A stretch of 64,000 bases of DNA. Source: Flavivirga amylovorans (GTDB lineage: Bacteria; Bacteroidota; Bacteroidia; Flavobacteriales; Flavobacteriaceae). The notes under the pieces were generated by a model. It was not told the origin of the DNA, did not search any database, and worked only from the letters and a program-made list of their open reading frames with translations. The stretch spans positions 402,926 to 466,925 of the forward strand of contig NZ_JAUOEM010000002.1 in assembly GCF_030540875.1 (NCBI RefSeq). The letters are read 5' to 3'. Positions 53,020 to 62,194 of this stretch are shown piece after piece; the first letter of the stretch is position 1, and the number at the start of each line of letters is the position of its first letter. The translations under genes were made by a program, and so were the position numbers.

Positions 53020-54282
53020 ATAAAAGATTATTTTTCAGTCTCCGAAGCTGCTGAAATATTAGGTAAAAACTCAGAAACTCTCAGAAGGTGGGATAATGAA
53101 GACAAGTTAAAAGCTGTTAGGGAACCTATTAGTAATTATCGTGTATACAAAAAGGAACAACTAGAAGTTTTTCCCGAGTTTAAATTATACTTCAATAAAC
53201 TTGATAAAGGAAATTTTGTTGAACCATTAAAAGAGTATCAAGTACTGGAACTTTTTGCTGGCGCAGGTGGATTAGCAATCGGATTAGAACAAGCTGGGAT
53301 AAAATGCAAGGCTCTTAATGAAATCGACAAATGGGCATGTAAAACATTACGTACAAATCGCCCCAACTGGAATGTGATCGAAGATGACATCAAAAATATT
53401 AATTTTACAGGTTTTAAAAATAAAATTGACATTGTAACTGGCGGATTTCCTTGTCAAGCATTTAGCTACGCAGGTAAAAAATTAGGTTTACAAGATGCCC
53501 GAGGAACTTTATTTTATGAATTTGCTAGAACAGTAAAAGAAACTGAACCGAAAATATGTATTGGAGAAAATGTGCGTGGACTTATAAGTCACGATAATGG
53601 CAAAACCCTAGAAGGCATGATTTCAATTTTAGATGAAATCGGTTATAATGTAGTTTCTCCTGTTAAAGTTTTAAAGGCAATACATTATAATGTTCCTCAG
53701 AAACGTGAACGACTTATTTTGGTTGCTGTTAGAAAAGATATTGATATAGAATACAACTACCCTTTAGCATTTTCTGAAATATACACACTTAAAGATGCCC
53801 TTAAAAAAGGCTCATTATTCAATAGAAATGTTCCAAAATCCAAAGGAGCTAAATATCCAGAGCACAAAAAAAAGGTATTGGATCTAGTACCTCCAAAAGG
53901 TTATTGGAGAGATTTGCCATTGGATATCCAGAAAGAATATATGCAAAAAAGCTTTTACTTAGGTGGCGGAAAAACTGGAATGGCAAGACGCATTGGATGG
54001 GATGAACCTTGTTTAACACTAACCTGTAGCCCAGCACAAAAACAGACCGAAAGATGTCATCCAGATGAAACTAGACCATTTACAGTAAGAGAATATGCAA
54101 GAATTCAGACTTTCCCAGATGATTGGCATTTTGAAGGTTCTGTATCCCAACAATACAAACAAATAGGAAATGCAGTTCCTGTAAATCTAGCTAAAGAAAT
54201 TGGATATTCTATAATTTCATTCTTGAACGAAGTACATAAAGAAGGGTTTAAAGCAAATGAACTAAAAACTCTAGCGGTTTAA
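53014..54282 (+). CDS. DNA (cytosine-5-)-methyltransferase with N-terminal HTH
   Basis: About 422 residues from the ATG at 53014. Residues 1-60 are a MerR-like helix-turn-helix (YFSVSEAAEILGKNSETLRR, WDNEDKLKA). The methylase domain has motif I VLELFAGAGGLAIGLEQAG, motif IV GGFPCQAFSY with catalytic Cys147, motif VI GENVRGL, motif VIII QKRERLILV and motif X QIGNAVPVNLAKEIG. The region RRIGWDEPCLTLTCSPAQKQ before motif IX resembles methylases for GGNCC/GGWCC, which matches the Eco47II-like endonuclease encoded convergently with a 12-bp overlap. It protects host DNA; the HTH probably controls expression. Confidence 0.9.
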   Translation: MVIKDYFSVSEAAEILGKNSETLRRWDNEDKLKAVREPISNYRVYKKEQLEVFPEFKLYFNKLDKGNFVEPLKEYQVLELFAGAGGLAIGLEQAGIKCKALNEIDKWACKTLRTNRPNWNVIEDDIKNINFTGFKNKIDIVTGGFPCQAFSYAGKKLGLQDARGTLFYEFARTVKETEPKICIGENVRGLISHDNGKTLEGMISILDEIGYNVVSPVKVLKAIHYNVPQKRERLILVAVRKDIDIEYNYPLAFSEIYTLKDALKKGSLFNRNVPKSKGAKYPEHKKKVLDLVPPKGYWRDLPLDIQKEYMQKSFYLGGGKTGMARRIGWDEPCLTLTCSPAQKQTERCHPDETRPFTVREYARIQTFPDDWHFEGSVSQQYKQIGNAVPVNLAKEIGYSIISFLNEVHKEGFKANELKTLAV

Positions 54283-55047
54283 GCTATCAAAACCATCATA
54301 ATGACAAAAGTTTTCAAAAGTAATATCGTCTAATATATTTCTATTACACTTTTTTGCATTTTCCGAAATATCGCTTAAGATAGTGCTTTCTTTTTCTGAT
54401 TTGCTTTTAATGGTTTTTAAGAAATCATCTATGGCTTTAGGTAAAATTTTATACAATTTAAAAAGCGCAGCTTCATCGCCTGTAAGCAACCCATAAAACT
54501 TATCACCAGAAATCATATAAACTCTACTATGGCTATATTCTTTACCATTAATTATTGCTTCCCACTTTTTCACAAAACTTTTCTTTGCTAAAATTTGTAC
54601 CAAATAACATTTAGCTTGTTTGTTATCATCTGCAAACCTAGCTAATTTCTGAAAAGCACTCTCAGCAGAACTACTATTCATCGTATTATGCTTGTTCTTT
54701 ATTTCGGCAAAAATGGAATCATCATTCGCCTTAATATCATAGCCACTTAATGTCCCATTATTGTATCCACTAATCCCTCCCAATACTTCTTCATGAAAAG
54801 TTCCAATGGCATTATTTACAGACTTATCAATTTGTCTAGCCATTTCTAATTTTATTAAATCTTTCTCAGAAATTTCATTGAATTTAGAATCAAATGTTAG
54901 TTTGAAAGTATCAACCTTATTCTTATAAAACTTTGCTTTTGTAAATTCTTTTTTTGCTTCTAAATATGATTGGTATAAATTTGAAATACAATGTAACAAA
55001 TGTTCATCGAACACATAGCTCAAATATTTGTTTTTTGATTGATTCAT
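54271..55047 (-). CDS. type II restriction endonuclease, Eco47II-like
   Basis: A 258-residue protein resembling the Eco47II family (GGNCC specificity): GTFHEEVLGGISGYNNGTLS, then the PD-(D/E)XK core GYDIKANDDSIFAEIKNKHN with Asp104, Glu115 and Lys117, followed by TMNSSSAESAFQKLARFADD. It cuts unmodified DNA. The gene is convergent with the methyltransferase gene, overlapping it by 12 bp, and divergent from vsr with 24 bp between starts. The exact recognition sequence is inferred from family resemblance only. Confidence 0.78.
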   Translation of the reverse strand: MNQSKNKYLSYVFDEHLLHCISNLYQSYLEAKKEFTKAKFYKNKVDTFKLTFDSKFNEISEKDLIKLEMARQIDKSVNNAIGTFHEEVLGGISGYNNGTLSGYDIKANDDSIFAEIKNKHNTMNSSSAESAFQKLARFADDNKQAKCYLVQILAKKSFVKKWEAIINGKEYSHSRVYMISGDKFYGLLTGDEAALFKLYKILPKAIDDFLKTIKSKSEKESTILSDISENAKKCNRNILDDITFENFCHYDGFDSLNR

Positions 55048-55071
55048 TTTATTTGTATTTTAGAAATAATC

Positions 55072-55548
55072 ATGTCCTACGAATATAAAAAAATAAAAGT
55101 TCCTAGATTCAATGAAGCGTCTGGGTTTTATACCTCAAAAAAACGCTCTAAAATGATGAGCAAAATTCGTGGTAAAAACACCAAACCAGAAATGCATTTT
55201 CGCAGAGCACTTTGGAAAAAAGGTATACGGTATAGGGTGGATAGCAAACAACTTCCTGGACGCCCAGATGTAAGTATAAAAAAATATAAGCTTGTTATTT
55301 TTATTGACGGCGAATATTGGCATGGCTATAATTGGGATGAACGGAAGGGGAAGTTAAAAACAAATCGTGATTTTTGGATACCCAAGATCGAGAGGAATAT
55401 GCAACGTGACAGAGAAGTTAACCAACAATTAGAGAATATGGGTTATACCATATTTCGATTTTGGGCTCACGAAATAAAAACCAATCTAAAAACTTGTATT
55501 AACGATGTTATGGTATATTTAGATATTGAAAGGTTCAAAATTAATTAA
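55072..55548 (+). CDS. vsr: Vsr-like very short patch repair endonuclease
   Basis: About 158 residues from the ATG at 55072. It has KRSKMMSKIRGKNTKPEMHF, the catalytic Asp66 in LPGRPDVSI, and FIDGEYWHGYNWDERKGKLK with the equivalent of the active His84. Late motifs are FWIPKIERNMQRDREVN and FRFWAHEIK. Vsr nicks next to T in T:G mismatches produced by deamination of 5-methylcytosine, so it complements the adjacent C5 methylase. The four zinc-ligand positions of the E. coli protein (Cys66, His71, Cys73, Cys117) are not Cys or His here at the aligned places, so it probably folds without that zinc. Confidence 0.85.
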   Translation: MSYEYKKIKVPRFNEASGFYTSKKRSKMMSKIRGKNTKPEMHFRRALWKKGIRYRVDSKQLPGRPDVSIKKYKLVIFIDGEYWHGYNWDERKGKLKTNRDFWIPKIERNMQRDREVNQQLENMGYTIFRFWAHEIKTNLKTCINDVMVYLDIERFKIN

Positions 55549-55607
55549 AAAATAACGTTTTCATTTTGCTTATAAATAATTAGTCAACCTATTAGGCTCA
55601 TCTAAAA

Positions 55608-56363
55608 TTAACAGTCCAACCATTTTTTAAAATTACTAGTTCGTTCTCTGGACACTATAATTTGTTCTTCTTCACAAGGCTGTAACTTCAATAATAACCT
55701 GCTATTAAAATAGCTATGAATTTCGTTTACAGCATTAACAGAGACCATATACTTTCGGTTTATTCTAAAAAACTGAATAGGATCCAGAATATTTTCTAAT
55801 TGATCTAAAGAATATTCAATAGGGAATTTTTTTCCATTAGTATTTCGCAAGTAAATCAATCCGTCATGGGATTTAAAATAAGCGATATCCTCTACATTAA
55901 AACTATTAAACTGATTTCCGATTTTCACCATAAAACGTCTCTTATACGCTTTAGAAAAAAGACTTTTTAACTGTTCATATTTTTTCTCATTCTCTTTTTC
56001 CGGAACTAATTTTGTTTTTCTAAATTTATTTAAAGCGGTTTCTAAATCCCTCTTATCAATTGGTTTTAACAAATAGTCTAATCCATTATATTTAAAACCT
56101 CTTATAGCATACTCGTTATAAGCGGTTGTAAAAATTATTGGTGGATGCTCTTTTAGTCCATCAATAATATCAAAGCCATAACCATCATTCAACTGTATAT
56201 CTAAAAATATTAAATCTGGAAGGACATTATTTTTAAACCATGCAATGCCCTCTTCAACAGAACTTATAAGCTCTAAAATCTCAACATCGGGAGCTAGTTC
56301 TTTCACAAGATTCGCCAGTCGTTTTGATGCTATATTTTCGTCTTCTATAATTAAAGCCTTCAT
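55608..56363 (-). CDS. LytTR family response regulator
   Basis: A 251-residue protein. The receiver domain (1-120) has the acidic pair in IIEDEN, phospho-acceptor Asp55 in LIFLDIQLND, Thr in FTTAYNEYAIRGF and Lys in YLLKPIDKRD. The LytTR DNA-binding domain (about 145-250) has NVEDIAYFKSHDGLIYLRNT, then LDPIQFFRINRKYMVSVNAV and SRERTSNFKKWL. It is encoded 1 bp after its sensor kinase. The target genes are unknown; the TonB receptor gene at 57713 is the nearest candidate. Confidence 0.93.
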   Translation of the reverse strand: MKALIIEDENIASKRLANLVKELAPDVEILELISSVEEGIAWFKNNVLPDLIFLDIQLNDGYGFDIIDGLKEHPPIIFTTAYNEYAIRGFKYNGLDYLLKPIDKRDLETALNKFRKTKLVPEKENEKKYEQLKSLFSKAYKRRFMVKIGNQFNSFNVEDIAYFKSHDGLIYLRNTNGKKFPIEYSLDQLENILDPIQFFRINRKYMVSVNAVNEIHSYFNSRLLLKLQPCEEEQIIVSRERTSNFKKWLDC

Positions 56364-56364
56364 A

Positions 56365-57453
56365 TTAAGAATCTAGAGGGATATTAAATTGTTTTATAGT
56401 TTTCTGTAATAAAGGAATTGCAATCTTATAAATATCATTTTCTTCTTCAATAGTTACAGGGTCATTTGTATAAAAAGCATAGCGTTTTTTAATATTACTA
56501 ATTCCCAATTTAGTAGATGGCTCTTCTTTTCTTTTTCGCAATGTATTTTGCACAACTAAACTTTTGTTATTAACAGAAAAAATACTTATTTCTAAAGGCT
56601 TTTCCTTAGAAAAATAATTATGTTTTAAAGCATTCTCAACAAGCATTTGCAAAGACAATGTTGGTATTAAAAAATCTTTTGGATTAACAGAAATATGCGT
56701 TGTTATATATAAAGATTCTTTATGTCTTACATTCATCATAAAAATAAATGAATCTAAAAAGTTCATCTCCTTCTCTAAAGACACCAAATCTGCTTCTTTA
56801 TTATCTAAAATATAACGGTAGCAAGATGCTAATCGAGTTACAAAGTCGGATGCCAAATCACGATCCTGATACATCAACGAGGTTAAAATATTTAAACTAT
56901 TAAACAAAAAATGCGGACTAATTTGATTTTTTAATGAGTTATATTTGGACGTCATGACCTCTTGTTTTAACCGATGCATCGAATTTTCAATTTCTTTTGT
57001 TCGCTTTGTCATATAATAAAACAGATTACATACACTAAGTGAAAAAAGCAATAATACCGCTCTAAAAAAGTCTATACGAAATTGCAACCACGGGTTTTCT
57101 GAATCTATTTTGCATATGTAATTAAATTCAAAAATGGCTAAATAATATATTAATGCCGTAAGAGGTAAAACTATTACTAATGTTTCTATTAAAATTTTTA
57201 GACTATTAGAAAAGCCTATATTAGGTTTTAATATATTCTTTTTACTACTCCTTTTAATCAACCAATCGTTTACTTGCCAAGTTAACAGAAACAGTATAAC
57301 AGCAGATATGTAATAAAAAATAGGTTCGTTAATCGGGTCTTCCCCATTAAGCCTATTTTCTTCATGGTTAACAGTAAGCTTAATCAATAAAAAAACAATA
57401 TTGACAACAAGAAATCTATAGCCTATTTTTTTTATATGTGTAATCTTAATCAT
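56365..57453 (-). CDS. LytS-type sensor histidine kinase
   Basis: A 362-residue inner-membrane kinase. Four hydrophobic helices are visible in the first 155 residues (about 12-25, 45-62, 88-110 and 128-148). A His_kinase domain follows, with the phospho-acceptor His181 in NQISPHFLFNSLNILTSLMY, then FVTRLASCYRYILDN and the ATP-lid region QMLVENALKHNYFS. It lacks a clear periplasmic sensor domain, so its signal may be detected in the membrane. It is paired with the LytTR regulator that follows. Confidence 0.92.
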   Translation of the reverse strand: MIKITHIKKIGYRFLVVNIVFLLIKLTVNHEENRLNGEDPINEPIFYYISAVILFLLTWQVNDWLIKRSSKKNILKPNIGFSNSLKILIETLVIVLPLTALIYYLAIFEFNYICKIDSENPWLQFRIDFFRAVLLLFSLSVCNLFYYMTKRTKEIENSMHRLKQEVMTSKYNSLKNQISPHFLFNSLNILTSLMYQDRDLASDFVTRLASCYRYILDNKEADLVSLEKEMNFLDSFIFMMNVRHKESLYITTHISVNPKDFLIPTLSLQMLVENALKHNYFSKEKPLEISIFSVNNKSLVVQNTLRKRKEEPSTKLGISNIKKRYAFYTNDPVTIEEENDIYKIAIPLLQKTIKQFNIPLDS

Positions 57454-57712
57454 TTATACCACGTTCTAACAATCTCCAAATTCAAATATACAGCGTACTT
57501 CGTTAATAAAGAATCTGTTTTTGTATGAATTGTCAATTGAAGGCTTAAACTGTTTCATTTTTATTTAAGCTGAAAAAATACTTTAAAAAATATGCTTATC
57601 ATAATTCAAACGAAAAATGACACGATTCAAACTATAATAAGGCAATTTAGAAATAATGGCTTTCCGTTATGTGTTTTCTGTTTCAAATTTGACAGAAATA
57701 AATTAAACACAA

Positions 57713-60091
57713 ATGAAGACTATATTAAAATTATTCATTCTATGCTTAACATGCTCTCTAAAGGGACAAACAGGAACCATTAAAGGTTTAGTAATAGACA
57801 AACAATCTGAAATTCCGCTTCCGGGAGCTACAGTAGAATTATTAAATCAGGATAAATCCATAGGAGTTATTACTAATAAAAATGGCTATTTTACTTTAAA
57901 AAATGTACCTCTAGGCAGACAAGCTATACGTATTAGTTATGTGGGCTACGAACCTTTAACACTTCCTAATTTGGATGTAACTTCCGGTAAAGATGTTGCT
58001 GTAAATGCAAGCTTAGCAGAAGCATTTGGAGCATTAGATGCTGTAATTCTAACTACTGAAACGAATAAAGATAGGGCAGTTAATAAACTTGCATCAATTT
58101 CTGCTCGCCAATTTAGTATGGAAGAAGTTAATCGTTTTTCTGGAGGAAGAAGCGATGTTGGTCGATTAGCATCAAATTTTGCCGGTGTTTCTGCACCCGA
58201 CGATAGTAGAAACGACATTGTGGTACGTGGTAATTCGCCATCGGGATTATTATGGCGATTAGAAGGTGTTCCTATACCTAGTCCTAATCATTTTTCCTCA
58301 TTGGGTACTACGGGAAGCCCCGTTTCTGCATTAAATCCTAATATGCTTAAAAATTCCGATTTTATAACTTCTGCCTTCCCTGCAGAATATGGGAACGCTT
58401 TAGGAGGTGTTTTCGATTTAGGGTTTAGAAAGGGAAATACAGATGATTATGAATTTACGACTCAAGTAGGGGTTTTTACAGGGTTTGAAGCTATGGCAGA
58501 AGGACCACTAGGCAATAAGCAAGGTTCTTTTTTAGTTGCAGGAAGATATTCTTTAATCGGTCTGGTAGGCGGAGGTGGTACATCTGCAACACCAAACTAC
58601 AGTGATATTTCCTATAATATTGATTTAGGAACTGGAACTTATGGTAATTTATCACTATTTGGAATTATTGGAAATTCAGACATTGATTTTTATGGTAATG
58701 ACATTGAAAAAGACGACCTGTTTGCTGCTGAAGATGAAAACTCATTTGTTAAATCTAATTTTAACGTTTTTGGTTTTAATCACCGCATTACTATTGGTAA
58801 AAAAAGCTATTTAAAAACAGTAGCATCTGTATCTGGTTCTGGTAATAATTATACAGAAGATCGGTTTATAGAGAAAAATACACCTAATGAGCGCATTATT
58901 AAGTATACAGAATCTGACAATAAACAAAACCGTATTACAATTTCGTCCTTGTTCAATTCTAAACTCAATAGCAAGATAACATTGAGGACAGGGGTTCTTT
59001 TCGAAAATATTAAACTAAAATCTTACCTGCAAGACAGAGATGAACAACCCGATTTAAACAACGACGGTGATCCTGACTTATTTACATTTAGAAATACAGA
59101 TGAAAGTTTAAATTTATTTCAACCTTATGTTCAAGGGCGTTTTAGATTGTCTGAAAAACTTACTTTAAACGCTGGACTGCATTCTCAATATAGCTCTTTA
59201 AATAGTCAATTTGTAATAGAGCCAAGAGCCGCATTAAACTATAAAATAGCGCCTAAGCATAGCTTAAGCTTAGGTTATGGCATACATCATCAAAATATAC
59301 CATTACCAATTCTATTTTTAAACGAAGATATTAACGGCGAGTTAGTACAAACTAATAAAAATTTAAAATTTACAAGAAGTGATCATTATGTGCTGGGTTA
59401 CGATGTGAAACTAGCAAAAAGCTGGAGAGCTAAAGCAGAAGTTTACTACCAAAATATTAACAAAGCAGCTGTAGAACCTTTTCCGTCAAGCTATTCTTCA
59501 TTGACTGAAGGTGCCGATTTTGATTTTAATAACAGCGTCTTTTCTCTTAAAAATGAAGGAAAAGGCTATAATCAAGGTGTTGAGTTAACTGTCGAGAAGT
59601 TTTTTAGCAATGGGTTTTATGGATTATTAACATCGTCTTTTTTTGAAAGTAAGTACAAAGGTAGTGATGGTATAGAAAGAAACTCACCATTCAATAATGG
59701 CTATGTCACAAATCTATTGGCAGGTAAAGAAGTTACCGTTGGCAAAGCACAAAAAAATGTTTTATTTTTTGATACTCGATTTACAGTTTCAGGTGGACGT
59801 TATTACACCCCTGCAGATTTAGAAGCTTCTCGCCAAGCAGGTTTTGAAGTTCTTTTAGAAGACCAGGCTTTCTCCAAACAGCATGATAATTACATGCGTT
59901 GGGATTTCAAAGTTGGTTTTAAAATAAATAGCAAGAGAAAAAAGCTATCGCATCAATTCTTTGTAGATCTACAAAACTTAACCAATAGGAAAAATATTTT
60001 TGAACGCCGTTATAACCGTTTAACAAATAACATAGATCAGGTAGACCAAATAGGTTTTTTTCCTGATGTAGGTTATCGTTTCCAATTTTAA
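57713..60091 (+). CDS. TonB-dependent receptor
   Basis: A 792-residue outer-membrane transporter. A signal peptide ends at about LKGQ. Residues about 25-100 are a carboxypeptidase-regulatory-like domain (GTIKGLVIDKQSEIPLPGAT). A plug follows (VGRLASNFAGVSAPDDSRND, IVVRGNSPSGLLWRLEGVPI), then a beta-barrel ending DVGYRFQF with terminal Phe. The substrate is not known. No SusD-like partner is adjacent, so a siderophore, cofactor or peptide is as likely as a glycan. The divergent two-component pair may regulate it. Confidence 0.93.
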   Translation: MKTILKLFILCLTCSLKGQTGTIKGLVIDKQSEIPLPGATVELLNQDKSIGVITNKNGYFTLKNVPLGRQAIRISYVGYEPLTLPNLDVTSGKDVAVNASLAEAFGALDAVILTTETNKDRAVNKLASISARQFSMEEVNRFSGGRSDVGRLASNFAGVSAPDDSRNDIVVRGNSPSGLLWRLEGVPIPSPNHFSSLGTTGSPVSALNPNMLKNSDFITSAFPAEYGNALGGVFDLGFRKGNTDDYEFTTQVGVFTGFEAMAEGPLGNKQGSFLVAGRYSLIGLVGGGGTSATPNYSDISYNIDLGTGTYGNLSLFGIIGNSDIDFYGNDIEKDDLFAAEDENSFVKSNFNVFGFNHRITIGKKSYLKTVASVSGSGNNYTEDRFIEKNTPNERIIKYTESDNKQNRITISSLFNSKLNSKITLRTGVLFENIKLKSYLQDRDEQPDLNNDGDPDLFTFRNTDESLNLFQPYVQGRFRLSEKLTLNAGLHSQYSSLNSQFVIEPRAALNYKIAPKHSLSLGYGIHHQNIPLPILFLNEDINGELVQTNKNLKFTRSDHYVLGYDVKLAKSWRAKAEVYYQNINKAAVEPFPSSYSSLTEGADFDFNNSVFSLKNEGKGYNQGVELTVEKFFSNGFYGLLTSSFFESKYKGSDGIERNSPFNNGYVTNLLAGKEVTVGKAQKNVLFFDTRFTVSGGRYYTPADLEASRQAGFEVLLEDQAFSKQHDNYMRWDFKVGFKINSKRKKLSHQFFVDLQNLTNRKNIFERRYNRLTNNIDQVDQIGFFPDVGYRFQF

Positions 60092-60122
60092 TTAAGAGTG
60101 GTTAATAGCGTTTATTTTTATT

Positions 60123-60156
60123 CCAGGCAAGGACTTAGTTTCTTGTCTGGGTTTTT
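60123..60156 (+). terminator. Rho-independent terminator after the TonB receptor gene
   Basis: CCAGGCAAG and CTTGTCTGG pair (one G-T) around a 10-base loop, followed by GTTTTTATT. It lies 31 bp after the receptor stop codon. Confidence 0.75.
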
Positions 60157-60284
60157 ATTGTTACTCTATAAAGACACAAATCCGAATAAATAGAAGGGAA
60201 ACGATTTTTTTCATTTTAATAAAACGAAAAAAATTAAAAAATCTTGCCTGGAAGAAAGACCTAACTATTCTGTAAGATTAGCTA

Positions 60285-60557
60285 TTATTCATCAACCATA
60301 TCCTTCTCAAAATACCACCATAAACTAGAATCAATAGACGTTTTCATTTTATTAATATCTACACCATCTTTTAAAAAAACAGTAATATTTTCGTCTGCTC
60401 GGTTTTGCCCAATACTTTCTCTAATTTCGATAAACTCTATTTCTTTAAAATGTTCTAAATGTCTTTTAATTTTGTTATCTAAAGATTTATCTGTTAAAAA
60501 AATCTTGATCGTTTGATGACTTGGGGAGTTTCTTATTTCAGATCTAAAAGGTAGCAT
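60285..60557 (-). CDS. small hypothetical protein
   Basis: About 90 residues from the ATG at 60557; a TTG at 60581 would add eight. It has alternating strand and helix (TIKIFLTDKSLDNKIKRHLE, EFIEIRESIGQNRADENITV), which suggests a small alpha/beta or ferredoxin-like fold. No motif or signal peptide is seen. It converges with the TonB receptor gene and is divergent from the DUF1569 gene, with the latter's start 92 bp away. Function unknown. Confidence 0.5.
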   Translation of the reverse strand: MLPFRSEIRNSPSHQTIKIFLTDKSLDNKIKRHLEHFKEIEFIEIRESIGQNRADENITVFLKDGVDINKMKTSIDSSLWWYFEKDMVDE

Positions 60558-60649
60558 AGCATATAGTTTTAAGTAAGACAATTTACAGATTGCAAATGCA
60601 ACACCCTAAGTTAAGCATTTATTCTTATTTTTTATAATTATATTTAACA

Positions 60650-61123
60650 ATGTACAATAAAAAAATAGCCATTCTAAACAATCTATTATCTCAAATAGAA
60701 CAAAATATTCCTTTTAAAGATAAAAGTAATCCCATGGTATCTAAAGCTAATGTGGGTTGGCAATTAGACCATACATTGAAAGTAATAAACAGAGTTTATA
60801 AATACTTAGAGCTATCTAATCCGCATGATCACAAAAAAGATTTTAATGTCAAAAGAAGCATTTTATTTGCATTATGTTACATCCCAAGAGGGCGCGCAAA
60901 AGCGCCAAAAGTTGTCAAGCCTCCAAATGTTATCTTAACAGCTGATTTACATACACAGCTCAATGAGGCGAAGAAACATATAAACAACATAGCCTTTCTT
61001 GATAAAAATGTTCATTTTAAACATTTTATATTTGGAACTCTATCAAAAACCAAAACGCTACGTTTCTTAGAAATGCATACCAAACACCATTTAAAAATAG
61101 TTCATGATATTTTGAGCAAATAA
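60650..61123 (+). CDS. DUF1569 family (DinB-like) protein
   Basis: A 157-residue protein of the DUF1569 group within the DinB/YfiT superfamily, a four-helix bundle that often binds metal. Matches are SKANVGWQLDHTLKVINRVY, with a His about residue 40, and the C-terminal TLRFLEMHTKHHLKIVHDIL with the HxxxHH-type metal site. Many members are of unknown function, with thiol-transferase activity known for some relatives. It converges with the phytase gene. Confidence 0.8.
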   Translation: MYNKKIAILNNLLSQIEQNIPFKDKSNPMVSKANVGWQLDHTLKVINRVYKYLELSNPHDHKKDFNVKRSILFALCYIPRGRAKAPKVVKPPNVILTADLHTQLNEAKKHINNIAFLDKNVHFKHFIFGTLSKTKTLRFLEMHTKHHLKIVHDILSK

Positions 61124-61148
61124 AAACCCTTCCTGTTTACAGAAAGGG
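61123..61148 (-). terminator. Rho-independent terminator after the phytase gene
   Basis: CCCTT-CTGT and ACAG-AAGGG form a stem with one internal mismatch. On the minus strand it is followed by TTTTTATTTG. It sits between the convergent DUF1569 and phytase genes. Confidence 0.7.
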
Positions 61149-61174
61149 CTATACACCTTTAAACTAAGGTTATT

Positions 61175-62194
61175 TTATTCTAATAATTTAAGTTTTTTTA
61201 AATCGTGAAAAAAGAAATTCTTTTTATTGTTCATAGAAACAAATAATCCATTAGGGAATTTAGCTCCCAATTTAGCTGTTGTTACATCACAACCGTCTGT
61301 TTCTATAGTTCCTAAATTAATTTCTTTAATAAAAGCATTTGTTTTTAAATCGAAAACATTAAATGTATGTGCTTGCTGGTTTGATACGATTAAGTATCCT
61401 TTATCTTGGTACTTGGCAATAGCAATACCTTCAATATCTTCTTTAAAATACTCTTTACCAAAACAGTAAATTTCATCATCCCCTTTTAAGGGTTCGGCAT
61501 AGTATTTACGAATACAATACATCTCATCAGAATAATATACAATACCTGTCTCATCATCAACTGCAATGGCTTCAATTTCTTTTACACCACTAAATTCACC
61601 AAACTTCCTAACTAATTCAGAATGCACTCCTAAACTATCTGAAATTAAATGATATTGATATAAATACTTATCCTTAGGCCCCGTTTTTCTACCTACAATA
61701 GCATATAACTTGTCTGTTTCTGGCGATTTATAAAGCGCTATACCCATTGGTAAATTCGCTTCAGGTCCTTTCTCATCTGTAAAAACAGGAAATCCTCCGT
61801 TATCGAGCGGTTTCATATCTGGGACAGAAAACAAACGTATTTGTTGTCGTTCTCTTTCTGTAAATGCAATAACATCAACTTTAGTAGAATCGTTAAGTTG
61901 AAAACCATATTCTAAATCGACATTATTTGGTCGCTTCAAATTTCTTATTGTTTTGTCTTCTATAATCTTACCATCTAAATCAAAGGCATAAATAGCGCCT
62001 TCTGTATTTTTATCGGTACCAAAAACAATACTCTTCGAAGCATTTTTTGGATTAACCCATATAGCAGGATCGTCTGTATCGTGTAAAGTTGTTTCGGTAA
62101 CAACATCAGCTACAATTTCAGGTAATTTTGTAGTACATGATATCATTAAGACAACGAAACAAATAAAAATGATGTTTGCTTTAAGCTTTTTCAT
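61175..62194 (-). CDS. beta-propeller phytase lipoprotein
   Basis: A 339-residue protein with a lipobox LMISC (Cys20), so it is probably lipid-anchored. It matches beta-propeller phytases: DTDDPAIWVNP at 39-49 (Ca2+/phosphate site), RPNNVDLEYGFQL with the NNVD motif, FGEFSGVKEIEAIAVDDETG and DIEGIAIA. The enzyme removes phosphates from phytate in a Ca2+-dependent way. Its ATG overlaps the stop of the upstream TonB receptor gene by one base (TAATG), so the two are translated together, and the receptor is a candidate phytate or inositol phosphate importer. Confidence 0.9.
   Translation of the reverse strand: MKKLKANIIFICFVVLMISCTTKLPEIVADVVTETTLHDTDDPAIWVNPKNASKSIVFGTDKNTEGAIYAFDLDGKIIEDKTIRNLKRPNNVDLEYGFQLNDSTKVDVIAFTERERQQIRLFSVPDMKPLDNGGFPVFTDEKGPEANLPMGIALYKSPETDKLYAIVGRKTGPKDKYLYQYHLISDSLGVHSELVRKFGEFSGVKEIEAIAVDDETGIVYYSDEMYCIRKYYAEPLKGDDEIYCFGKEYFKEDIEGIAIAKYQDKGYLIVSNQQAHTFNVFDLKTNAFIKEINLGTIETDGCDVTTAKLGAKFPNGLFVSMNNKKNFFFHDLKKLKLLE

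Noticed and set aside
57592-57783. 63-codon plus-strand frame just before the TonB receptor
   Set aside because: It runs into the receptor signal peptide in another frame and has no protein-like features.
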